This document shows positions 1 through 8,814 of a stretch of DNA of 64,000 nt, in pieces. The first letter of the stretch is position 1; the number at the start of each line of letters is the position of its first letter. The DNA lies in contig WHHJ01000001.1 in NCBI GenBank assembly GCA_014872655.1, positions 17,404 through 81,403 of the forward strand. Reading direction: 5' to 3'. The notes beneath the pieces are model-generated. The model made no database searches. It worked only from the letters and a program-made list of their open reading frames with translations, and had not been told where the DNA came from. This stretch comes from Clostridia bacterium. GTDB lineage: Bacteria; Bacillota; Clostridia; Oscillospirales; UBA644. Made by a program: the position numbers and the translations under genes.

Positions 1-1
1 G

Positions 2-88
2 ACCGAATTGGTGCATGCACGGTATGAGCGTTTTAGAAAATTCGGAATATATGAGGAGCATGGTCAGGTGAATGGAACCGTTATATAA
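2..88 (+). CDS. accA: C-terminal fragment, likely acetyl-CoA carboxylase carboxyltransferase alpha subunit
   Basis: An open frame enters from the left edge and stops at a TAA at 86-88, leaving only about 28 residues. The visible tail contains RYERFRKFGIYEEHGQ, which resembles the short basic C-terminal tail of AccA proteins from Firmicutes (an RY-x-[KR]-FR-x-x-G pattern); that match is from memory and rests on few residues. AccA is the carboxyl-transfer subunit making malonyl-CoA for fatty-acid synthesis. The frame overlaps the start of the next gene by 17 bases, so the two are probably co-transcribed and translationally coupled. The rest of the gene lies outside the window. Confidence 0.5.
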   Translation, partial: TELVHARYERFRKFGIYEEHGQVNGTVI

Positions 89-1721
89 TAAATTTTGTAA
101 TATGGAAAAGGACGAACAGGGGAATGTACGGGATTTTTCGCTGAAGTTTCCTGACTCGTTTAATTTTGCATATGATGTGGTAGACCAAATCGCCAAAGAA
201 GAACCTAACAAAATCGCTCTGGTATGGTGTGATCCTACAGGCAGAGAGGAAACGTTTACGTTTGGTCAGTTGTCTTCTCTTTCCGGCAAAGCTGCCGCTT
301 TTTTGCAGGCTCACGGTGTGCGCAAAGGCGATAAAGTGATGTTGATTTTAAAACGTCATTTTGAATATTGGTATACGTTGCTTGCGTTGCATAAATTGGG
401 GGCCGTGGCTATTCCGTCGACGCACATGCTTCGACAGAAAGATATTGTATATCGTGTGCAGAATGCACAGATCAGTGCGGTTGTTTGTGCGGAAGATGAG
501 TCGATTTTATCCGCCGTCGAGGCGGCTCGGCAAGAATGTGACGAATTACAGCATTTGTTTGTGGTTCGCACGCAGCGTGAGGGATTTTTACGCTTGGACA
601 CCGGGCTTGAAGAATGCGAAGAATTGCCGCAGCGTGTTCAGACGATGTATACGGATCCGTTTTTGATGTATTTTACTTCAGGAACGACGGATTATCCCAA
701 AGCTGTTATTCATGATTATACGTACCCTCTGGCACATATTCCCACCGCCAAACTTTGGCAGGCCTGTGAGGACGGAGGACTGCATTTAACCGTTTCCGAT
801 ACCGGGTGGGGAAAAGCTTCCTGGGGAAAAATTTACGGTCAGTGGCTGTGCGGCTGCGCCGTTATGGTTTATGATTATGAGCATTTTAATGCTTCGGAGC
901 TGCTTGCCGTGATTCGGAAGTATGGGGTTACGACTTTCTGTGCCCCGCCGACGGTTTACCGGTTTATGGTGAAAAATGGGTTTACCAAAGAAGATTTTGC
1001 ATCCGTCAAACACGTAACAACCGCAGGGGAAGCATTAAACCCGGATATTATCCGCAAGTTTGAACAGATTACCGGATTGTTGATCCATGAAGGATACGGC
1101 CAAACCGAAACCACGCTGCTTCTGGCAAACTTAGCGGGCGTGCCGGTACGGATCGGTGCGATCGGAAAGCCGAGCCCGCAGTATGATATTCGTCTGGTCG
1201 ATGAAGACGGACATGAAGTGGGAACGGATTGCGACGGCGAGATTGTGATTGTTCCCAAACCCAATCAACACGGCATTTGCAGCGGGTATCTGAATGCAGA
1301 GCAAAATGCGCTGCGTGCCTGGAAAAATGGTGTGTTCCATACGGGAGATGTCGGCCGGCGAGATGCGGACGGCTATTTCTGGTATATCGGACGTAAAGAC
1401 GATATTATCAAATCCAGCGGATATCGGATCGGTCCGTTTGAGATTGAGGACGTGTTGATAGCGCATGATGCTGTTCTCGAATGCGCTGTGACCGGTGTTC
1501 CGGATGAGGAGCGCGGTTGCGTGGTAAAGGCGACGATTGTGCTTCGGACCGGATATACGCCCAGTGAAGCGTTGAAAAAGGAATTGCAGAATTTTGTGAA
1601 AGAAAAGACCGCGCCGTATAAATATCCGCGCGTGGTGGAGTTTGTGGACGAATTACCGAAGACGATCAGCGGAAAAATTCGCCGCGCACAGATTCGGAAG
1701 GAATCGGCTGAAAATAAATAA
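72..1721 (+). CDS. AMP-forming acyl-CoA synthetase (medium-chain/acetyl-CoA synthetase-like)
   Basis: A 549-residue adenylate-forming enzyme that would activate a carboxylic acid with ATP and CoA, in the cytosol. The A3 phosphate loop FTSGTTDYPK lies near residue 200, the A5 motif GYGQTET near 340, the A8 hinge region with GRKDDIIKSSGYRIGPFEIE near 440-460, and the adenylation lysine in PKTISGKIRR near 533. The length and the stretch EYWYTLLALHKLGAVAIPST fit the medium-chain acyl-CoA synthetase branch better than long-chain enzymes. It overlaps the end of a probable accA tail, suggesting a lipid or acyl-CoA operon, and is followed by a clear terminator. The substrate cannot be read from sequence. 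No strong SD is placed ideally, so coupling to the upstream stop is likely. Confidence 0.9.
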   Translation: MEPLYNKFCNMEKDEQGNVRDFSLKFPDSFNFAYDVVDQIAKEEPNKIALVWCDPTGREETFTFGQLSSLSGKAAAFLQAHGVRKGDKVMLILKRHFEYWYTLLALHKLGAVAIPSTHMLRQKDIVYRVQNAQISAVVCAEDESILSAVEAARQECDELQHLFVVRTQREGFLRLDTGLEECEELPQRVQTMYTDPFLMYFTSGTTDYPKAVIHDYTYPLAHIPTAKLWQACEDGGLHLTVSDTGWGKASWGKIYGQWLCGCAVMVYDYEHFNASELLAVIRKYGVTTFCAPPTVYRFMVKNGFTKEDFASVKHVTTAGEALNPDIIRKFEQITGLLIHEGYGQTETTLLLANLAGVPVRIGAIGKPSPQYDIRLVDEDGHEVGTDCDGEIVIVPKPNQHGICSGYLNAEQNALRAWKNGVFHTGDVGRRDADGYFWYIGRKDDIIKSSGYRIGPFEIEDVLIAHDAVLECAVTGVPDEERGCVVKATIVLRTGYTPSEALKKELQNFVKEKTAPYKYPRVVEFVDELPKTISGKIRRAQIRKESAENK

Positions 1722-1751
1722 AAAGATCACGGTATAGACAGTGATGATTGT

Positions 1752-1787
1752 AAAAGCAGACGGGAATGAAATTTCCGTCTGCTTTTT
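1752..1787 (+). terminator. Intrinsic terminator after the acyl-CoA synthetase
   Basis: A 12-bp perfect stem (1752-1763 with 1775-1786, core GCAGACGG/CCGTCTGC) is followed by a short T tract. It lies 30 bases after the stop codon. The remaining 1788-2030 holds no gene I can support, only a second hairpin. Confidence 0.85.
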
Positions 1788-1970
1788 GTTGGATATGCTT
1801 TAGAATGGAAAGCCGGGGTTCAAGAATTGTTTGCTTGATCCGATGGATTTTAAATAAATATTTTATGGCGTTTTATGATCTTAACGGAGATGGATTGATT
1901 TTGCATCGAGGCTTTGTCTTTGACTGTATGATGGTATTGAAGACAAAGAGGTCGCGGGACTTTATGATGT

Positions 1971-2000
1971 ACAACGGCGCAGCAATCGCTGCGCCGTTGT
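1971..2000. other. Perfect 13-bp hairpin between convergent genes
   Basis: The arms ACAACGGCGCAGC and GCTGCGCCGTTGT pair perfectly around a 4-base loop. It sits just past the 3' end of hydA, which is read leftwards. Neither strand shows a solid T tract directly after the stem, so it may be a weak or factor-assisted terminator or an mRNA 3'-end stabiliser. Confidence 0.6.
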
Positions 2001-2030
2001 GTTGAATTTATGTTTTTATATTGCTGTGGG

Positions 2031-3767
2031 TTAAAATTTATTTCGCTTGACGTAAGTGGTATGCAGAATTTTATGAGCGCGTGGTTTGCCCGGAGCGTCA
2101 AAAAATTCGTCGTACAGCATTTTGATAACGGGACTTTCGTGCGATTTGCGGATCGGCATTTTTTTGTCATAGTCGTACAGTGCTTTGGCGCGCAGGGTTT
2201 TGATGTCAACGTAGTTGCGCACACTGTCGCTTTGACACGGCTGTCCGCCACCGTTAATACATCCGCCGGGGCAGGACATGATTTCAATAAAGTGATATTG
2301 CTTTTCTCCGCTTTTTACGGATTCCAAAACTTTGCGTGCATTCGCAAGGCCGGAAGCCACCGCTACATTGATTTTCATGCCGGCTACAGTATATGTAGCC
2401 TCTTTTACGCCATCTGTACCGCGGACTTCTTTGAAATCTGTTTTCTCAAAATCACCGTCTAACAGATGCCCAGCTGTTCGCAGAGCCGCTTCCATTACGC
2501 CCCCTGTGGCGCCAAAAATCGCACCGGCTCCGCTGGCGGTTTCAAACGGATTGTCAAAAGCTTCGTCCGGCAAATCTACAAATTTGATTCCCGCACCTTT
2601 AATCATTTTTCCCAGTTCTCGCGTGGTTAATGCCGCATCAACGTCCTGAAGTCCAAATAATTTTTGTTCTTCCCGTTGCGCTTCAAACTTTTTGGCCGTG
2701 CAGGGAATGACGCTGACGACAAACAAGTCTTCCGGGTTTAAATTGTATTTTTGGCAATAGTAGGTTTTTAATACCGCGCCAAACATTTGTTGCGGAGATC
2801 TGCAGGTAGACAAATTGGGAATAAATTCCGGATAATAATGCTCGCAGAACTTTACCCAGCCAGGACTGCAAGAAGTAATAAGCGGCAGAACGCCTTTATT
2901 TTTGACGCGCTGGATAAATTCCGTTGCCTCTTCCATAATGGTCAGATCTGCGGCAATGTCCATGTTAAAGACTTTGTCGGCTCCCAGTCTGCGGATCGCA
3001 TTGACCATTTTACCTTCTACGTTGGTTCCGATAGGCAGATTAAAGCATTCGCCCAGTGTGGCTTTAATAGACGGGGCTGTGAAAAAGATGACTTGTTTGG
3101 ATGGGTCTGCAATCGCGTCCCATACCTCGTCGATATTACTTTTTTCATTTAAGGCACCGACCGGGCAGGCTACGACGCATTGTCCGCAGCCGACACACGG
3201 CGCATCGTTGAGACTGCGCTCAAAGGCCGGACTGACGTGGCTTTTATAACCGCGTTGTACGATACCGATGACTGAGATGGCCTGAACGTTTTGACAGGCT
3301 GCCGTACATCTGCGGCAAAGAATACATTTATTGTTGTCGCGAACAATGTACGGGGATTGATCATCGATTTCATATTCGATTTCTTCTTCCGCAAAGCGGT
3401 CCTCGTCTACGCCGTAGTCGAAGGCCAGTTTTTGCAGTTCGCAGTTGTTTCCGCGCACGCAGGAAAGACACTTTTTCTGGTGACTGGACAAAATCAGTTC
3501 AATGGTTGTTTTTCTGGATGTACGGATTGCCGGGGTATTCGTAAAAACTTCCATTCCTTCTGCTACGGGGTAAACGCATGAAGCGACCAGTCCCGGTTTT
3601 CCTTTTACTTCAACAACGCATACCCGGCAGGCGCCGATGACGTTGATATCTTTTAAATAACAGAGTGACGGAATTTCGATATTGACCTGTTTGGCGGCCT
3701 GTAATATCGTATAATCATCCGGCACGGTGACGGGAATCCCGTCAATTTTTAGATTTACCATTCCCAT
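2031..3767 (-). CDS. hydA: [FeFe]-hydrogenase catalytic subunit (electron-bifurcating/NADH-linked type)
   Basis: A 578-residue catalytic subunit reducing protons to H2. In order: an N-terminal [2Fe-2S] ferredoxin domain (Cys36, 47, 50, 64), a His-Cys3 [4Fe-4S] site (His96, Cys100, 103, 109), two [4Fe-4S] motifs (CILCRRCTAAC at 148-158 and CVGCGQCVVAC at 191-201), then the H-cluster domain with its three signatures: TSCSPGW (Cys300), PCTAKKFE (Cys356) and MSCPGGC (Cys499, Cys503). All expected cluster ligands are present. It is last in a hydC-hydB-hydA operon, 79 bases after hydB. Family knowledge: trimeric enzymes of this layout couple NADH and reduced ferredoxin oxidation to H2 formation. 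Actual bifurcation is inferred from subunit make-up. Confidence 0.96.
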   Translation of the reverse strand: MGMVNLKIDGIPVTVPDDYTILQAAKQVNIEIPSLCYLKDINVIGACRVCVVEVKGKPGLVASCVYPVAEGMEVFTNTPAIRTSRKTTIELILSSHQKKCLSCVRGNNCELQKLAFDYGVDEDRFAEEEIEYEIDDQSPYIVRDNNKCILCRRCTAACQNVQAISVIGIVQRGYKSHVSPAFERSLNDAPCVGCGQCVVACPVGALNEKSNIDEVWDAIADPSKQVIFFTAPSIKATLGECFNLPIGTNVEGKMVNAIRRLGADKVFNMDIAADLTIMEEATEFIQRVKNKGVLPLITSCSPGWVKFCEHYYPEFIPNLSTCRSPQQMFGAVLKTYYCQKYNLNPEDLFVVSVIPCTAKKFEAQREEQKLFGLQDVDAALTTRELGKMIKGAGIKFVDLPDEAFDNPFETASGAGAIFGATGGVMEAALRTAGHLLDGDFEKTDFKEVRGTDGVKEATYTVAGMKINVAVASGLANARKVLESVKSGEKQYHFIEIMSCPGGCINGGGQPCQSDSVRNYVDIKTLRAKALYDYDKKMPIRKSHESPVIKMLYDEFFDAPGKPRAHKILHTTYVKRNKF

Positions 3768-3846
3768 GATATCACTATAGATCCTTTCTGTTTCGGATTT
3801 GCAGAAATTCGGAATTGCAATCGGCAGAAATTGCCGCTTTGCTGAG

Positions 3847-5742
3847 TTACTTTTTCACTATCGCGCCGAATTTACAGTTTTTCATACACAGTCCGCATTT
3901 AATACATTTGGTCGTGTCGATCTTGTGCGGCTGCTTGACGGTTCCGGAGATTGCATCTGTCGGACAGTTCTTGGCACAGAGTGTACAGCCCTTACACTTA
4001 TCCGGCAAAATTTCATAATGTAATAAATTCTTACATACGCCTGCCGGACATCTCTTATCCACAACGTGTGCGATATATTCATCGCGGAAGTATTTGAGCG
4101 TGGATAACACCGGGTTCGGTGCGGACTGCCCCAGCGCGCACAAAGAGGTGGTTTTCATATGATGGCACAATTCTTCAATTTTATTGAGGTCTTCATATTC
4201 GCCGTTACCGGAAGTGATCTTTTCTAACAACTGGTACAGGCGTCGGGTTCCGATACGGCAAGGGGTACATTTCCCGCAGGATTCTTCGACTGTAAACTCT
4301 AAAAAGAATTTGGCAATGTCGACCATACACGTGTCCTCATCCATAATGATTAATCCGCCGCTGCCCATCATACTGCCGCATTGAATGAGATTTTCATAGT
4401 CGATCGGAATGTCAAAATGACAAGGTGGAATACATCCCCCGGAGGGGCCTCCGGTTTGTGCCGCTTTAAATTTTTTGCCGTTGGGAATGCCTCCGCCGAT
4501 TTCTTCTACAATTTCACGCAGCGTGGTCCCCATCGGAATTTCAACCAATCCGACGTTGGTGATTTTTCCGCCCAGGGCAAAGACTTTGGTTCCCTTCGAT
4601 TTTTCTGTGCCCATACTGGCAAACCATTCCGGCCCGTTCAGAATAATTTGAGCGACGTTTGCATACGTTTCGACATTGTTTAAAATCGTCGGCTTGCCGA
4701 ACAATCCTTTGACGGCCGGGAACGGCGGACGGGGCCGCGGTTCGCCGCGATGACCTTCGATCGAGGTGATCAGTGCGGTTTCTTCGCCGCATACAAAGGC
4801 GCCGGCGCCTAATCGGATTTCAATATCAAAAGAAAAATCGGTTTCGAAAATATTTTTGCCTAACAGGCCGTATTTTCTTGCCTGATCAATTGCTATCTGA
4901 AGCCGATGTACGGCTACGGGGTATTCGGCTCTGACGTAAATATATCCTTGGTTTGCTCCAATGGTAAATCCGGCAATCGCCATCGCCTCGATGACGCTGT
5001 GCGGGTCGCCTTCCAAAACGCTTCGGTCCATGAAGGCACCCGGATCGCCTTCGTCGGCGTTACAGCAAACATATTTTTGTTCGTTAACCGATTTCTTGGC
5101 AAATTCCCATTTGGTCCCGGTCGGGAATCCGCCGCCGCCTCTGCCGCGAAGTCCGGATTTTTTGATGATGTCAATGACATCATCCGCCGTCATCGAAGTT
5201 AGGACCTTAGCCAGGGCTTCATAGCCGCCGGTGGCAATGTATTCCTCAATGTTTTCGGGGTCAATGACTCCGCAGTTACGTAACGCAACCCGGTGTTGTT
5301 TGCGATAAAAGTTTGTTTCGTTCAGCGACTTGACGGTACCGTCTGGTAGAACCGTTTCTTTATACAGCAGGGAAGTGACGACTTTCCCTCCAATAATATG
5401 TTCGGTAACAATTTGCTCCACGTTTTCGGGTTTGACAGCGCTGTAAAAACTGCCCTCCGGATATACAATCATAATCGGTCCCAAAGAGCACAGTCCAAAA
5501 CAACCGGTTGTTACCACCAGTGCGTCTTTTTCAGCATTATGTTTTTTGAGGCTGCTGCGCAGCTGTGCAACCACTTTTTTACAGCCCGAAGAGGTACACC
5601 CGGTTCCTCCGCAGACTAAAATCTGCTTTTTATAGCCGGAAGCGGCCAATAACTGCTGATCGGTAGGATCTGCCCGTCCGCGCATTTGTACAATTTTATT
5701 TTGTTGTTCTTTGATTTGGTTCAATTGTTTGACGGTAATCAT
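3847..5742 (-). CDS. hydB: NADH-binding flavoprotein subunit of the hydrogenase (NuoF-like, HydB)
   Basis: A 631-residue NuoF-type subunit carrying FMN and the NAD(H) site. Visible in order: an N-terminal thioredoxin-like [2Fe-2S] domain (CGGTGCTSSGC and later TTGCFGLC), the FMN/NADH glycine-rich loop GLRGRGGGGFPTGTKW, the acidic GAGAFVCGEETAL motif, the SLBB region, the [4Fe-4S] motif CGKCTPCRIG, and two C-terminal ferredoxin motifs (CKGCTLCAKNC and CIKCGLCMKNC). The extra C-terminal clusters and the N-terminal [2Fe-2S] domain are typical of bifurcating hydrogenase HydB rather than complex I NuoF. The ATG overlaps the hydC stop by ATGA, and a GGGGAGGA SD lies inside hydC, so translation is coupled. 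Confidence 0.95.
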   Translation of the reverse strand: MITVKQLNQIKEQQNKIVQMRGRADPTDQQLLAASGYKKQILVCGGTGCTSSGCKKVVAQLRSSLKKHNAEKDALVVTTGCFGLCSLGPIMIVYPEGSFYSAVKPENVEQIVTEHIIGGKVVTSLLYKETVLPDGTVKSLNETNFYRKQHRVALRNCGVIDPENIEEYIATGGYEALAKVLTSMTADDVIDIIKKSGLRGRGGGGFPTGTKWEFAKKSVNEQKYVCCNADEGDPGAFMDRSVLEGDPHSVIEAMAIAGFTIGANQGYIYVRAEYPVAVHRLQIAIDQARKYGLLGKNIFETDFSFDIEIRLGAGAFVCGEETALITSIEGHRGEPRPRPPFPAVKGLFGKPTILNNVETYANVAQIILNGPEWFASMGTEKSKGTKVFALGGKITNVGLVEIPMGTTLREIVEEIGGGIPNGKKFKAAQTGGPSGGCIPPCHFDIPIDYENLIQCGSMMGSGGLIIMDEDTCMVDIAKFFLEFTVEESCGKCTPCRIGTRRLYQLLEKITSGNGEYEDLNKIEELCHHMKTTSLCALGQSAPNPVLSTLKYFRDEYIAHVVDKRCPAGVCKNLLHYEILPDKCKGCTLCAKNCPTDAISGTVKQPHKIDTTKCIKCGLCMKNCKFGAIVKK

Positions 5743-6272
5743 TCTGCCGCATCCTCCCCGGTTTTATTCGGCCCTTTTTTGATTTCATATTTGTCGATGA
5801 TCGCGTCGACTTCTTCCGGTTTGACTTTGCCGTAGACATCGTCGTTGATCATAATGACGGGGGCCAGACCGCATGCACCGATACAGCGGGTACTGTCTAA
5901 AGAAAATAATCCGTCTTGCGTACATTCTCCGGATTTGATCCCCAGCCGTTTTTCAATGGCTGCCAGAATTTTGTCGGCACCCTTGACGTAACAAGCTGTT
6001 CCCAGACAAACGCTGATTCGATTTTCTCCCTTAGGCGTGATGGAAAATTGCGAATAAAAAGTGACAACGCCGTATACTTCGGATAAGGAAATGTTTAAAC
6101 CGTCTGCAATCATGGTTTGAACTTCAATCGGCAGATATCCGTAAATATCCTGCGCACCTTGCAAAACGGGAATCAGTCCGCCTTGTACGGTTTGATATTG
6201 GGCGATCAGTTCTTTGAGCTTTTTCTCTTGTTGTTTGGTGCCTTTGAAAGGCAAAACACAGGTGCTTTTCAT
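5739..6272 (-). CDS. hydC: NuoE-like [2Fe-2S] subunit of the hydrogenase (HydC)
   Basis: A 177-residue thioredoxin-like ferredoxin subunit of the NuoE family. The [2Fe-2S] cysteines appear in VCLGTACYVKGAD and in TRCIGACGLAPVIMIN, and the N-terminal three-helix part contains GLIPVLQGAQDIYGYLP. The frame is open further upstream to 6332, but the ATG at 6272 is preceded by AAAGGA at a proper distance and matches the family's usual beginning, so the shorter start is chosen. It is the first gene of the hydrogenase operon and overlaps hydB by 4 bases. It would shuttle electrons within the HydABC complex. Confidence 0.93.
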   Translation of the reverse strand: MKSTCVLPFKGTKQQEKKLKELIAQYQTVQGGLIPVLQGAQDIYGYLPIEVQTMIADGLNISLSEVYGVVTFYSQFSITPKGENRISVCLGTACYVKGADKILAAIEKRLGIKSGECTQDGLFSLDSTRCIGACGLAPVIMINDDVYGKVKPEEVDAIIDKYEIKKGPNKTGEDAAE

Positions 6273-6465
6273 AGGTTTGAGATCCTTTCGGAAAATTTTA
6301 AAAAGATATTGGCTTTTAATTTGTTTGAGCACTTTTGACCGTGTGATGCGGTGTTTTAAATCATTTTTTATCCCTGTGCCAGGGAATGTAATGTTTTGTA
6401 AAAAGTGTTTCGCATTTTAAAAATGAGAAAAGCCTTCTCTTCTTAATAATATATATATTAAAATC

Positions 6466-6494
6466 ATAATACGCTTTTTTACGAAAAAAGTCAA
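6466..6494 (-). promoter_or_regulatory. Sigma-A-type promoter of the hydrogenase operon
   Basis: On the minus strand TTGACT (6489-6494) is followed after exactly 17 bases by TATTAT (6466-6471). The predicted transcript start near 6459 leaves a 5' leader of about 185 bases before hydC, which includes a small hairpin (TCCCTG/CAGGGA at 6371-6385). No redox-regulator (Rex-like) palindrome was recognised. Confidence 0.75.
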
Positions 6495-6526
6495 TAAGTT
6501 TAACAGGTTTTCTTTGTGTTGAAAAT

Positions 6527-6565
6527 AAAAATTGTGCGCTTTACATAACCAAGCGCACAATTTTT
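6527..6565 (-). terminator. Intrinsic terminator after the CapA-like gene
   Basis: A 14-bp perfect stem (AAAAATTGTGCGCT with AGCGCACAATTTTT) with an 11-base loop lies 33 bases past the capA-like stop, with a T-rich tail on the minus strand. It separates this gene from the hydrogenase promoter. Confidence 0.85.
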
Positions 6566-6597
6566 AGAGTATATTACCAATGCTGTTTTATAAAATT

Positions 6598-7839
6598 TTA
6601 TGAGGCAAGTTCGCTGTTTTCTATTTTTGCATAATCGCCCATAATGGTTTGAAAATGGTCTGCAATATAATCCAGTGACCATCCTTTTGCCTGCAACATA
6701 TGTTGTGAGGCGAGCGTTGAGGTGTAGTCCGAAAAACGGTATATACGAATGTTTTTAAATCCGCTTTCTACCTGTGTGATTAAGGGTTCTGCGCATAGGT
6801 TTTCCACTCGGATGGTTCCGTTTTCATCGCGGACGACATCAAAACTCAAACCGGCACCGATCAATCGCTTGCCGGAGTCCTGTGCGGAGATAAAATTACC
6901 TAAAGAATAGGCAACGTAAACCGTTCTTCCTTCTGCGGAGGTAACGGTATCAATAGGCTGGATGACGTGCGGGTGATGACCAATGATTAAATCTGCTCCC
7001 CAGTCTGCCAGTTTTTGTGCGTAAGCGGTTTGGTCCTGATTGAAATTGTCGGCATATTCATTGCCCCAGTGAACCATGGCAATGACAAAGTCGGATTGCT
7101 CTTTGGCCTGTGTAATCTGTGCTTTTATGGATTGTTCATCTTCAATCAGGTTGACCAGCAGCTCGTCTGTTTTGGGGACGGGAATTCCGTTAGTGCCGTA
7201 TGTAACGCCCACAAAGGCAAAATCCATACCGTTCCGGCTGACGGTTCGTACTTTACTGCGGTCTTCTTCGCCCAAAAAAGCACCTGAGGCGACCAGCGAA
7301 GAATTTTGAATATGTTGTAGAGAATTGATCAGACCGGCTTTCCCTTGGTCCAGCATGTGATTGGTTGCAACATTGGCCACATCAAACCCCAGATCAATGA
7401 TGGTTTGCAGCATTTCGATCGGGGTAGAAAAGGTCGGGTAATGCTCCGGAGGGGCATAATCGTTGATGACCGTCTCCTGGTTGATAATGGCAATATCCGC
7501 TGCTTGAATGGAATCTTTGACATATTGATAATTTTTCGTAAAGTCATAGGTTCCGTCTGAGGTTTGTGCCGGCGCAAAAATCGCCTTATGAATCAGATTG
7601 TCTCCGACTGCATAAAAAGAGGTTCGAACCGCTTGTTGTGCAGGCTGTTCCTGAGTTTGCTGTGGTTGCTCAGGTGTTTGCGTTTGTTCTTGCTGCGTTT
7701 GGTCTTGCGGTTGTTCAGACGGGGGCGAGACAAACTTCATACTAATGCCGACCGTTAAAAACAGAACTAAAAGAACCGCGGTAATAAGATTAACGAGCCG
7801 GATTTGTTTTTTAGAGGGTTTTCTTTTTGGATGTTGCAT
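6598..7839 (-). CDS. CapA-family protein (poly-gamma-glutamate synthesis type metallophosphatase fold), membrane-anchored
   Basis: A 413-residue protein with a cytoplasmic basic start, one membrane helix (about residues 18-37), a Gln/Pro/Thr-rich linker (about 40-70) and an outer CapA domain. Domain motifs are AVGDNLIH, INQETVI, NVATNHMLDQG, VHWGNEY, GHHPHVIQP and YSLGNFI, which together are diagnostic of the CapA/PgsA metallophosphoesterase-like family. Members act in anionic polymer export or cell-surface processing, but this one has no cap/pgs neighbours, so the substrate is unknown. It follows the alpha/beta hydrolase gene by 19 bases and has an AAGGAG SD, so both probably form one operon. 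Confidence 0.88.
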   Translation of the reverse strand: MQHPKRKPSKKQIRLVNLITAVLLVLFLTVGISMKFVSPPSEQPQDQTQQEQTQTPEQPQQTQEQPAQQAVRTSFYAVGDNLIHKAIFAPAQTSDGTYDFTKNYQYVKDSIQAADIAIINQETVINDYAPPEHYPTFSTPIEMLQTIIDLGFDVANVATNHMLDQGKAGLINSLQHIQNSSLVASGAFLGEEDRSKVRTVSRNGMDFAFVGVTYGTNGIPVPKTDELLVNLIEDEQSIKAQITQAKEQSDFVIAMVHWGNEYADNFNQDQTAYAQKLADWGADLIIGHHPHVIQPIDTVTSAEGRTVYVAYSLGNFISAQDSGKRLIGAGLSFDVVRDENGTIRVENLCAEPLITQVESGFKNIRIYRFSDYTSTLASQHMLQAKGWSLDYIADHFQTIMGDYAKIENSELAS

Positions 7840-7858
7840 GAGATACTCCTTTTTCTTT

Positions 7859-8686
7859 TCAATCTATTGTGGATGAAGTTAAATGAGTGATTAAAAAGGA
7901 AGACATTTGATGCATTAAATCTTGAGTTTTGGGCCGGATCGGCTGTCCGTCGCGGCTGTGAAAAATGTGTCCGCCGTGTTCTACTTCAAGATATTGAGCA
8001 AAAAATCCTTCTTTTTGCGCTTGCACATACAGTTGCCGGGACTGCTCGGTGGGGACGCATTCATCTAACTGCCCGTGTACGATCATTAACGCCGGTTTTT
8101 GCGGTGCTGCGTGCAGCAGGCAAATAGGATTATAGTTTGGGCTGTCCGGAGATTCTCCGATAAGATCCCGAATGTATCCTTGTGTTTCTTGAGGCATGTC
8201 CGATTGCGGAAAGCGCGGATCATTGCCTTTTAGATATGTAGGACCGCACATGTCCAATATGGCTTTGATGGGGGATGGCGTTCTATTTGGATCTTGATAT
8301 AAGGCACACATCAGTGCCATGTAGCCGCCGGCAGAAATACCCCAGACTGCTTTTCTTTGAGAATCAATCTCCGGAATGCTGCGGTCTATAAATTGAAGCG
8401 CATCCAGCGTGTCCTCAACGCTTTGCGGAAATCCTCCACCGTTTTTGTGAACCAGGCGGTACTCAACGGATGCCACAATAATACCTTGTTCGATCAGCGC
8501 GTCGATAATGAGCGGAAAGCCCCAGACGTCTTTGCGGGCGCCGATAAACCAACCTCCTCCGTGGATGAAGACGGCGCATGGGCAAGGTTTACTGATTTGT
8601 TTGGGAAAGATCAGATCCAAATGCAAATCAGTCCCGTTTATGGTTTTGTATACGATATTTTCTTTTTTTGGATAAAGATCGGTCAT
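7859..8686 (-). CDS. Alpha/beta hydrolase, esterase/lipase (HSL/BD-FAE-like)
   Basis: A 275-residue serine hydrolase. The oxyanion-hole motif HGGGW is near residue 43, the nucleophile elbow GISAGG near 118, and a C-terminal Asp (GQLDECVP) and His (EHGGHIF) complete a likely catalytic triad. No signal peptide is visible, so it is probably cytosolic. The HGGGW form is typical of hormone-sensitive-lipase-like carboxylesterases and xylan or feruloyl esterases; the substrate is not predictable. It has its own promoter and a GGAGG SD, and is followed by the capA-like gene. Confidence 0.88.
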   Translation of the reverse strand: MTDLYPKKENIVYKTINGTDLHLDLIFPKQISKPCPCAVFIHGGGWFIGARKDVWGFPLIIDALIEQGIIVASVEYRLVHKNGGGFPQSVEDTLDALQFIDRSIPEIDSQRKAVWGISAGGYMALMCALYQDPNRTPSPIKAILDMCGPTYLKGNDPRFPQSDMPQETQGYIRDLIGESPDSPNYNPICLLHAAPQKPALMIVHGQLDECVPTEQSRQLYVQAQKEGFFAQYLEVEHGGHIFHSRDGQPIRPKTQDLMHQMSSFLITHLTSSTID

Positions 8687-8737
8687 CTTTTCCTCCTATT
8701 TTATCGATCGTATTTTTCATACGGATTTCTTGGCACA

Positions 8738-8766
8738 ATTATAATACAAAACAACAAAAAAAGCAA
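8738..8766 (-). promoter_or_regulatory. Sigma-A-type promoter for the hydrolase/capA pair
   Basis: Minus strand TTGCTT (8761-8766), 17-base spacer, TATAAT (8738-8743). The predicted start is about 45 bases before the hydrolase ATG. Confidence 0.7.
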
Positions 8767-8814
8767 GCATACTTGTTTTTTTTCTGCATATATTTTGATA
8801 CGGCGGTGATCGAT

